NCBI RefSeq assembly: GCF_018446385.1 | Contig: NC_055987.1 | Location: forward strand, 11,059,705-11,123,704 | From: Zingiber officinale | Taxonomy: Eukaryota > Streptophyta > Magnoliopsida > Zingiberales > Zingiberaceae | Direction of reading: 5' to 3' | DNA length: 64,000 nucleotides | Shown: one piece after another, positions 56,174 through 64,000 of the stretch | Layout: the number at the start of each line of letters is the position of its first letter | Position numbering within the stretch: position 1 is the stretch's first letter | Notes under the pieces: model-generated | What the model was told of the DNA's origin: nothing | The model's database searches: none | The model's input: the letters and a program-made list of their open reading frames with translations, nothing else | Position numbers and translations under genes: made by a program

Positions 56174-57880
56174 TCAATTTTTATGCTCATTCTTGAACTC
56201 GTCGTCTTCCTCCTCACAAAACGACTCAGAGGCAGCAATCTCATCCCATATCTGGTCCATGCTGTAGACTTTCACACCCTCAGTCACTCCGAATGCTGCA
56301 GCAGCAGAGGTATCTTCTTCTGCCATGCTTTCTAACTCATGCTTTGGTACGTTAGCAGGGGAAGACGATGAGGATGACGAGCTGGATGGTGAGCTGAAGA
56401 GATTCAACTCCTGTGCCTTCTTGCGCATGTGAGTCCTCCAGTAGTTCTTGATCTCGTTGTCGGTACGACCAGGGAGGGAACGTGCAATCTGAGACCACCT
56501 GTAGTTTCAACATGCATATTACACCGAGTAATATTAAGACTGTAGAAGCTGTAGCTTCACTAATAGTAGGTTAAGTATGTCACTCAAACTATGCATGAAG
56601 TGGTGAAGTGAGGAACTAATTGTGCACCTCAACATCCCCAAGTCTCAATAAGATTGATATATTTCAGATTTTTCAAGCCTAAATTTCTCTTTATCCACCA
56701 AATTTCAGCTAAGAAACTATAATCAGCAAAGGACAGAAAGTATATAAATACAAGCAATTTTTAGTCTGTAGCTATTTGAACCATGGGGGAAAAAAAGGAA
56801 AAACTATAACTTTGATTTTCGATGTCATACGATGAGAAGAAAACCAACAACTTTTTTTTCTCAGCGAAGACCTTTCCATATGTAGAGCTATTTAGTTAAG
56901 TGATTAGACAAGCATAAAGGCCAATAGGTCATCCGAGTGTCAAAAATTATCCCCAACTATAGAATTTAAAATTTTTAGAACAAATAAACACACTAAACTA
57001 TGAATACAAGAAAATCTCAAGAATTTGACTTTGATTCTCATGGTGAAGGAAAAAAGAAACGAAAAGTATTCTGTTCCTCACAATGTTTCAGTAGATTAAG
57101 TTAATATAATCAATCAACCAACAGAGAGTTAAAAATCCAACCTTTAGCCTATAACTTAAAAGTTTCAAAAGTTTCTACTATTCCAGACACAGAAAATAAT
57201 CACTAAACTACAGATTGGCAGAGGAACTAATGTCACTTTCAATTTCATAAAGATACTTTCCCAAATCAAATTGCTAAACATTAAGCACAGCAATACCATT
57301 GGATCACAGGGTATGCTTGACCACAAACAGGAGGATCAAATCATTGCAAAATTAATAAGAGCTGTTAATTCCATTTTCGTGTATTTTTTCCCCAAAAATT
57401 CAGGCTACATAGCATTAAGCACAACATCAGCTCAGCAGCCAAGGAAGGGCGAAAAAAATTCAATATTTTTGAACACATGTAAAATTCAAACCTGTTGCCC
57501 CATTTGGCATGGAGTTGGATCACAAGCTGCTCCTCCTCAGGTGCGAATCGGCCATGCTTGAGTCCGGGATGAAGGTAATTGACCCAACGCAGCCTGCAGC
57601 TCTTCCCCGACCTGCCGAGCCCTACAACAACACACATACATCCGCGCGACCAAGCAAATTAACTAAAACAAAAAAAGGACATTTGCATCGATCGATGATC
57701 GCTTCCTAAAACCCTAATTTAATGGTCGGTTGCCTTCATCGATCCCCCACCACCGCTCAAACCTGATACCTGGGCTAAGTAATCCCATCGGCGTTCGCCG
57801 AACAAGCCCACGAACCACCCCAGTCGCGCGTCCTCCTCCTCCGTCCACGGGCCCTTCTTCGTCGCCGCCGCCGCCGCCAT
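56174..57880 (-). CDS. R2R3-MYB transcription factor, MYB48/MYB59-like
   Basis: Three exons (57763-57880, 57492-57621, 56174-56498) join in frame to 190 residues. R2 is [33 protein letters not shown] and [21 protein letters not shown]3 is [20 protein letters not shown] followed by [20 protein letters not shown] and [12 protein letters not shown]. The regular Trp residues of R2 (three) and of R3 (first replaced by Phe, as is usual) are present. After R3 come a Ser run and an acidic tail with [15 protein letters not shown], a segment conserved in this subgroup. VSG at the exon 1 end, followed by [11 protein letters not shown], is the intron position of AtMYB59/48, a subgroup known for alternative splicing there. 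The start is [12 protein letters not shown]. It is short for a MYB but normal for this subgroup. Confidence 0.93.
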
Positions 57881-58498
57881 CCGTTGCGCCCACAGAGCTG
57901 TTCCGGGGACAAACTTCTATTGGGCATTCCGTCGAACAAATTATAGGCGGGACTAATGGTGGGAGGAAGGCGACGTCACCTGCGACCTCCGTGTTTCCAT
58001 TAACTATTTGGTTTGTGCTGAGATTAATTATATCATAAATAAATTTTATTTATATATTTTATCATTAAAATTTGTTTAGTATTTGCCTACTTATTAATTA
58101 GTATGTCTCTCGCCATTATTAGCTTATCAAATTTTATTTAAATAATTCTTGGAATTAATTTATGACTGGTATAAAATATTTATTGGATAGTTAACATTTT
58201 TCATATGAAGATCATTAAACTAGGTAAAATACTTATCATGATTTACTATATATATTTTCTCATGGGACTAATGATAGTAAAAAAATATTAATCAAGCTGG
58301 AAACTGGTTCGATCCTATGAAAATTTTTCATCAATGGTAAATTGGAAAGCGCTCACAGCGGGTAGCTCAGGAGCCCACCATCCTTTAATTACATATCCCA
58401 TTTAAAAAAAAAATTCTATAAATTTATTATAACTGAATTTAAAAATTTTATCGTTGCACTATAACCCTGAGGCGAACTGAGTATTAATTTATTGTAGT
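57881..58498. promoter_or_regulatory. Promoter side of the MYB gene
   Basis: A GC-rich patch just upstream of the start (57881-58010), then AT-rich DNA to the LTR start at 58499. A TATA-like ATATATATTTTC occurs at about 58247 but on the wrong side to be sure of a role. No gene is seen. Confidence 0.4.
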
Positions 58499-59706
58499 TG
58501 ATCCCGTCCGGAGGCTGAGTCGGACAGAGGCCGGTCGCGGTGGACTAGGCGTTGACGGGAAGTCGCGGGCGATGCAGGCTCCCCACGGGTGGCTGACACC
58601 GTTACAGGACCCTGCGCACACTCAGACGATCTCCCTTCTCACGTTAGGGACCGAAACCCAGGGAAAAAGTCCCCGGATCAGGCCCTCCGATGCTCAAGTC
58701 AGGTCCTTTTTCCCCAGAAAGAACAGAGAGAAGCAGAAGGGAAAAACAATTGTGGAAAGAAGTGACGAGAGAGTGTGTGCGCGTACCTGCGTACGAGGGC
58801 TTTCTCCCCTTTTATGCGTCCTCCTGCCAGAACCTGCCCTCCTGTCAGAAAACGTTAGACGCCCCGCTTTGTCCGCTAGTCCCGTACACCTGTCGCGCTG
58901 TTATTTGCTGTGAGAGCATCTTTCTGTTTAGGAACCTCCGCCTTCGCACTTGGGTTTTGTCCTGTAGTGAGAGACAGCTGGCAGACTACTACTGGCTATG
59001 AGGGCATCTTTTCGTTTCAGGAACCTCCGCCTTCGCCCGCATCGTTGGTATGTAATGATTATCCCTGAAGGACCGTTGAGATTCTCCGCTCCCGTATTGC
59101 TTAGCTCCTCCGATTTATTGTGTCCCCGTACCAGCCTGCGCCTGTGGTTCGCATTTCCGGGCCTCCAACTCGCGACTGCAGCCTATGTCTAGACATAGCT
59201 ACGATCTTGCAACTGCATCCGCGCTTTGTACTTCGGCCTCACCGCAGGCTGTAGGCTCGCTTACGCTACCTATGCCAACCTGACCCATGGCCTATACTTC
59301 ATTCTTGGCCTCCGCTTAGCTCTAGTCTTGCATCCTGCACTTTGTACTTCGGCCCTCTCTGCAGTGCAGAGAGCTGCGTGCTTTTGCTCCTGCAACCCGA
59401 CCCATTGGCCTATACTTCCGGTTCTTGGCCTCTGCTTAGCTCTCCGATCCACTTGACCTTGCATCCTGCACTTTGTACTTCCTGGCCCTCTACTGCAGGT
59501 CTGTAGCTCGGGCTGCTTCTGCTCAGCTCTGCTGATCCTGACATGCCTCCGCCTGGTTCTGCCGATGCTGAGCCCTGACTGCCCAGTTAGCCTGCCTTTT
59601 TGACCGCCAATCAGCCATGACTATTGACCACCACCTCTTCATGACTTTTGACCGCCACACGGCCTTGACTTTTCTCTCGGGCCCCTCCGTTACCAACCGT
59701 ATCACA
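58499..59706 (-). repeat. Probable LTR of the right-end element
   Basis: TG...CA block of 1208 bases. It holds an 88-base imperfect repeat (AGGAACCTCCGCCTTCGC near 58940 and 59020) and a three-fold repeat (58-60% GC) of CTTTGTACTTCGGCC-type units near 59216, 59331 and 59462. Its start resembles that of the insertion at 31021. Confidence 0.55.
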
Positions 59707-60090
59707 AGCCTCCCCCACAAGTCTAGTCGAAGGAAGACGACAGTCTGACTGACTAGACCTCCTCGCATTTCTGTGACTTCGGCATATCTTTGTGATCTCA
59801 GCAAATCTCTGTGTATCTACCTCAGCGTATCTCTATGACCTCAGCATATCTCTGCGCTCTTCTACTTCCTGCGCCACGCACCTACTTTTGTGTCGCGTCG
59901 TCTGGGATACCCTGCCTTCTTCATTACGTCGCCAGTCGCTTGGAGTGTCGCGCCCATGCCTTTGCTTTGACTTGGCCACCCGCCTTTTTTATAAAGAGCC
60001 TCATGGTCACTTCTTCGATCTATCCTGCTTCGTTCCTGCTTCCCTACTATCTCTTGCTCACCCGTGCTTTACCTGCTTCTTTCCTCCGCA

Positions 60091-60555
60091 ATGCATTCTC
60101 CTTCCTCTGACGAAGTCGATCAACTACCTTCCCAGATACGGATAGATCAGCTTACCTCGCAACTTGCCGAGAAAGAACGCGAACTGGAGCGCTTGTCCAG
60201 GGATCGAGCTCGTCTGCTGGCTGCCTTGCATGACCTGGACTCCCTGTATCGTCTTACAAAATCTCGCGTGCATGCAGAAAAGGCGATGAAAGATGAATAC
60301 CAGTTTGATCTGCAGCACCAAATTAACCGCCAAGATCGTTTGCAACGAGAGCATGAGACAGAGTTATCTCTCCTCCGTACGGTTTTTGAGGACAAGCAAG
60401 ACACGCTCGCCCGGCAGCAAACAGTCATCGACTCCCTTTACACGGAGCTGGCCCGGGCCGTGGGCGCGCCTGAATCTCCTGACAGGTCCTCACGCGGAAG
60501 TGCTCATTCCCCCGGGCCAATTCTTTCCACGAGTAAAAGTTGGCCTGGGGAATAG
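60091..60555 (+). CDS. Coiled-coil protein frame, antisense to the inferred retroelement
   Basis: 154 residues starting MHSPSSDEVDQLPSQIRIDQ and rich in heptads: LTSQLAEKERELERLSRDRA, LLAALHDLDSLYRLTK, HQINRQDRLQREHETELSLL and LARQQTVIDSLYTELARAV. It ends in a Ser/Pro-rich tail. The composition is that of a real coiled coil and not of random open sequence. It lies between the LTR and the tandem repeats. I take it as an extra, antisense reading frame of the element and not a host gene. Its role is unknown. Confidence 0.5.
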   Translation: MHSPSSDEVDQLPSQIRIDQLTSQLAEKERELERLSRDRARLLAALHDLDSLYRLTKSRVHAEKAMKDEYQFDLQHQINRQDRLQREHETELSLLRTVFEDKQDTLARQQTVIDSLYTELARAVGAPESPDRSSRGSAHSPGPILSTSKSWPGE

Positions 60556-61039
60556 TTGTCTCAGTGGCTTCTTTGCCAAACGGCGCTTCTGCTTGTGGTC
60601 TAGGCTGTATCCCTCCCTTGTTGAACGGCGTTGCTACGCTCTTCGATCCGTCCCCTTTTGGCCCTCTTCTCCTGCTTAATTTTCATCTAGCAAACACGTT
60701 CTTAGAAATTGGCCCTTGTGTAGGAACCTAGAGTCACCTCATGATTTCTTTTCATGCATGTATTTTGGATGATAAAGTCAATGTAGTGCTTGAAAATTGC
60801 AACTGTGATGAACGTGTAAAACCTGATTTCGTAGTCAATATTGGCGCGTAGGAGTAGGGTAGATGGCCTTTCACGCCCCTTGCCCTTTGTATTTGTTGCA
60901 TATTTGTAATTTGCATAAAATAAATCCAGATATAGTTGACCTGATTATGGAAAACGCTCTGCTCAAGGTGAGACACATTTCACGGGAAGGTAGTTAGGCT
61001 ATGCACCGAGGTTGCTTATGATTTTCGCAGAGGTGATTT

Positions 61040-62070
61040 TGGTTCGACGAAGGCTCACTTTTTTGAATCTCGCATGGGGGACCGACCTAAAGGTCGTTGG
61101 GCGTGAGCGAGCTCACTGATTCTCGAGGCCTAAAAGGCGGGCGAGAGCTCACTTATAACTGCGACCTTTGGGGGCGAGGTGCTCACCTAAAAGGTCGTTG
61201 GGCTTCACAACGACCAAGGAGACAACCGACCTAAAAAAAAGTCGTTGGGCGTGAGCAGGCTCACTTTTGATTCTCGCATGGGAGCCGACCTAAAAGGTCG
61301 TTGGGCATGAGGCAGCTCACTTATAACTCTGGGGGCGAGTGAGTGCGGGACAACCGACCTAAAGGTGGTTGGAAACACAGGCTCACTTTTGATTCTTGCA
61401 TGGGGCCAGACCTAAAAGGTCGTTGGGCGTGAGGAGAGCTCACTTATATCGTAAGCAGACGGCCTAAAGGTCGTTGGGGGCGTGAGCGCACTCACTTTGA
61501 ACATTCTCCGCATACCTAAAAGGTTGGGGCGTGAGGCGAGCTCACTTATAACTGGGGAGGCTGGGACACCGACCTAAAGGTCGTTGGGGGCGTGAGCAGG
61601 GGCTCACTTTGATTCTCGATGGGGCCGACCTAAAAGGTCGTTGGGCGTGAGGAGCTCACTTATAACTTCTGGGGGCGAGGCGTGCAGGGCCGACCAAAAG
61701 GTCGGGTTGGGCGTGACAGGGCTGCTCACTTTTGATTCTCATGGGGCCGACCTAAAGGTCGTTGGGCGTGAGCGAGAGCTCACTTATAACTCGCCTTTGG
61801 GCGAGGTGGGGAAACCGACCTAAAGGTGTCTTGGAGCCAGTGGGGCTCACTTTTGATTCTCGCATGGGAGCCGACCTAAAAGGTCGTTGGGCGTGAGGCG
61901 GAGCTCACTTATAACTGCGCGGGACAACAGAGATCAAAAAGGGTTGGGCGGTCTGAGCACTGCTCACTTCGTCAGATGGGCCGACCTAAAGTCGTCCATG
62001 GAGGGTTGGGCGGTGGCGATCTAAACGGTGGGGCGATGAAAGCTCACTGGTCCGTCGACCCGGTGGCCGA
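61040..62070. repeat. Tandem array of dimeric repeats around a CGACCTAAAAGGTCG dyad
   Basis: About seven dimers of roughly 130-160 bases. Each half starts with a CCGACCTAAAAGGTCGTTGG palindrome-like word followed by GCGTGAG and GAGCTCACTT. One half continues TTGATTCTCGCATGGG and the other ATAACTCTGGGGGCGAGG, and the two halves alternate. Copies differ by many small indels, which could be real divergence or base-calling error in a hard-to-assemble stretch. Confidence 0.85.
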
Positions 62071-62864
62071 TCAAAAAGTCTCACTGGTAATGCGGGGTCA
62101 CTGTCCAGCAGGTAGGCCCGTGGCTGTCCGGCTGAGAGACGATGCACTCGTCCGAGACCGCGGCGGGCGGTACTGGCACGGGACCAAGGTCGATGGCGAT
62201 GGCGCTTGACGCTCGTCCAAGACCGCGATGGCGGTTAGACCTGGACCCTCCTCGCCCGTAACACATGTGATGTTCTCTTCATCCTCCATTTGCCCCACCC
62301 GAACCGCCTTAATTGCTTCTACCGGGCCGAGCGTTGTTTGCCAGTTTTGCATTCGCTCTGCCGTGTCCCTCGTCTTCCTGCAAGCATATCACGCATAGTA
62401 TAGGATGTGGGCGGGAGAGAGGGAACATGAACCTTATTCGGCCCTGGGTACGCAACGCTCTTCTAGCTTGTGGGAGCTTCGCGTGCCTTTGCATGCTGGT
62501 GTGGTTAATGAACCGGCCCGGGGGCTGTCTCCACCGAGATGCTTGCCTAGCTACTTCGAGTGAGCAGCTCTCCTGGTCGCCAACCCCTGCCTTCCTAACT
62601 TTCGCTGATCAGCCTTGTTCCCTGCGTGACCTCTACTGGATTACCCGGCTTTTGCAGCTCTGTAAAATATCCCGCTTGCCCCTACCAAGGGATGCCTCTT
62701 TTTTAGAGCCACACCTTGTCATGATTACCCCGCCGCGCTCATCTTTAATAGGTTTATTCTTATGCTGACACCTGTCCGTTGCCTTTATGGTCCACGCTTC
62801 CTGACGTCAGTTTCCATACCTTTTTCGTACGCCTCCGTGCTCACTTCCCCTTAGACGGCGCGGG

Positions 62865-63611
62865 GTGGGTTACCCAAAAAGATACTCGGCCCGAAAAAGA
62901 TCGGAGGTGTGGGACAATGCGCCGTCAGTTTCCATACCTTCCCCCAGCGCTGCAGACCCAGCATTGTCCCACACCTCCGATCAACCGGCGACTGCTTCCT
63001 CGCCCACTAGACAGGCTCCTCCTCTCCGTCCTACTCTGCGGCTGCGTGTGACGCGCCATAGCAAACGGACGGCCCCGGTCCCCGCCACTTCTCCTCCACC
63101 TTCACAGCGCCAACGCGTGGTGGTTCTTTCTTCCCCCTCCAAGTCTTCGGGCACGAGCTCGGCTCAGGAGCCAAGTTTGGGTCAGGAACAGACCTATGAC
63201 TTAGAGGTGGTAGGCTCGCCATCAGACCGACTTACTGCGGCGCCACTCCAGAGCGTGATACCTACCCCGCCTTCACCTTCTGATGGCCAACCCCTGGATT
63301 CGCTGACTCCTCCAGCCTCCTCTCCTCTGATGCCAACTAGCTTGGCCGTGCCCATTTCTGAATCGCACTCCCCGGACTGGGCCTTTAGGGCCCTCTGGAA
63401 GCTTCCTTCGGCCGTGCCCGACGACGTGCGTGCCACCTCATCCCTTTTTGGTGGTCGACTTCCACAGGGCCTTGGCCAACTCCTACAGCAATCGGCTCAT
63501 CGGCAGTCGGGAAGCGAATACCCTGGAAGAGCTCGATCAAGTTGTTTGCTCTCCGTCGTGAGTCCCTTTTCCCTCCTTTCCTTTTACGGGCGTGCGTGTG
63601 TGTTTCCATAA
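62865..63611 (+). CDS. Pro/Ser-rich reading frame in the right-end element
   Basis: 248 residues starting MGYPKRYSARKRSEVWDNAP, with Pro/Ser/Thr-rich stretches (PVPATSPPPSQRQRVVVLSS) and a LPSAVPDDVRATSSLFGG segment near the end. No known domain. It overlaps a perfect 22-base hairpin (62899-62982). It is possibly another antisense frame of the retroelement. The real start and any splicing are unknown, and the frame may be partly a composition effect. Confidence 0.3.
   Translation: MGYPKRYSARKRSEVWDNAPSVSIPSPSAADPALSHTSDQPATASSPTRQAPPLRPTLRLRVTRHSKRTAPVPATSPPPSQRQRVVVLSSPSKSSGTSSAQEPSLGQEQTYDLEVVGSPSDRLTAAPLQSVIPTPPSPSDGQPLDSLTPPASSPLMPTSLAVPISESHSPDWAFRALWKLPSAVPDDVRATSSLFGGRLPQGLGQLLQQSAHRQSGSEYPGRARSSCLLSVVSPFSLLSFYGRACVFP
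62899..62982. repeat. Perfect 22-bp inverted repeat with a 40-base loop
   Basis: Left arm 62899-62920 (starts GATCGGAGGTGTGG) and right arm 62961-62982 (ends CCACACCTCCGATC) are perfect reverse complements. The loop is 62921-62960. The loop's CGTCAGTTTCCATACCTT also occurs upstream near 62805. Confidence 0.95.
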
Positions 63612-64000
63612 CCTCCTTTCCCCTCCCATGGGCACTTGCAGACACCTCGGTGAGTTCGGCGTAGTCGCGCCAAGTAGAAGGAGAATGCGCACTCAAGGCC
63701 CGTCTTGAACTGGAACCCCCTTTATCTTCCCAGCCTCCTTGAGCCCTCCTCGAAGGCTGACTCTGGCCTGTGGGCATGGCCCGTGACCGCTCAGGGGCCT
63801 TCGACAGCCTTAAACAAGCGGGCATTGGAGGCGGCCTTAAAGCGAGTGAGTCCTCTTTGGCTTCCAAGTGGGCAATCCGCCGGCGACCTCAATCAAAGAC
63901 CGAAGCGGCGGTTGCCTAGTCCGAATTGGCTCTGCAAGGTCGGAGCTCTGAGATGGGATGCTGAGGCCCAAGCTGGTGTCGTTGGTGGGTGAAACCACCT

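Larger units (their letters stand above)
58499..64000 (-). mobile_element. LTR retroelement 3' part, Ty3/gypsy-like, minus orientation, cut by the window end
   Basis: A 1.2-kb LTR-like block (58499-59706) starts TGATCCCGTCCGGAGG and ends CGTATCACA. Immediately to its right, on the minus strand, is a purine tract (GTGGGGGAGGCT, 59707-59718), the position and strand of a polypurine tract. Plus-strand reading frames for a coiled-coil protein and a Pro/Ser-rich protein, and an array of tandem repeats, occupy the rest. An antisense frame and tandem repeats next to the 3' LTR are known in Tat-lineage gypsy elements such as Grande and Retand, and I infer a relation on that basis. The left flank is GTAGT; the other end lies outside the window, so no duplication can be tested. 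It appears degraded. Confidence 0.55.

Noticed and set aside
61040-62070. Centromeric satellite
   Set aside because: The array is only about 1 kb, irregular, and embedded in a retroelement next to genes.

Overview
This is a plant nuclear window. It has intron-rich genes with GT/AG splice sites, a malectin receptor kinase, an R2R3-MYB gene, and many LTR elements, MITEs and a LINE. The LTR families, with arrays of short TTGACC/CCGGTCAA-type words and dense ATCGATTG or GATCGGTC dyads, resemble what I associate with Zingiberaceae (ginger relatives). That placement is an inference and is not proven here.

Genes. Positions 1550-2454 hold the last three exons of mitochondrial processing peptidase beta; the 5' exons lie left of the window. 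A broken LRR-protein gene follows (about 3277-3693). A five-exon minus-strand gene (4001-5957) encodes an EAF7/MRGBP-type NuA4 subunit. It faces, across roughly 0.9 kb, a plus-strand gene (leader near 6895, coding about 9487-13685) for a large disordered nuclear protein with EAR-like and SUMO-consensus motifs and an internal 69-codon tandem duplication. Convergent with it is an intronless CrRLK1L receptor kinase (15072-17582, minus). After about 16 kb of repeats come a 14-exon RluA-type RNA pseudouridine synthase of the plant PUS5 type (33830-45581) and a three-exon MYB48/59-like gene (56174-57880, minus).

Repeats. Two LTR elements are delimited by target-site duplications: 20208-27602 (minus, GTTTT) and 48191-54680 (plus, GAAGT). 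Both carry an initiator-Met-type primer site, a polypurine tract and gag-type sequence, with no pol recognised, which is the TR-GAG layout. A TSD-bounded solo LTR lies at 27750-29203. A Tourist-like element (29681-32598, TAA) hosts a smaller Tourist MITE (29839-30056, TTA) and a TG...CA LTR insertion (31021-32549, GTGAT). The 4-kb intron 11 of the pseudouridine synthase holds an RTE LINE with a 14-bp TSD and a 111-bp SINE-like insert with a 16-bp TSD. A PIF/Harbinger transposase relic lies at 46420-47330. The right end (58499-64000) looks like the 3' part of a minus-strand Ty3/gypsy-like element, with an LTR, a polypurine tract, an antisense coiled-coil ORF and an array of dimeric tandem repeats.

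Most unusual signal. The LTRs of three different elements contain arrays of short hairpins introduced by an AAGTCC-like word. The arms differ in sequence from hairpin to hairpin but stay self-complementary. That is a covariation pattern and it is not explained by coding, by promoter words or by simple tandem duplication.
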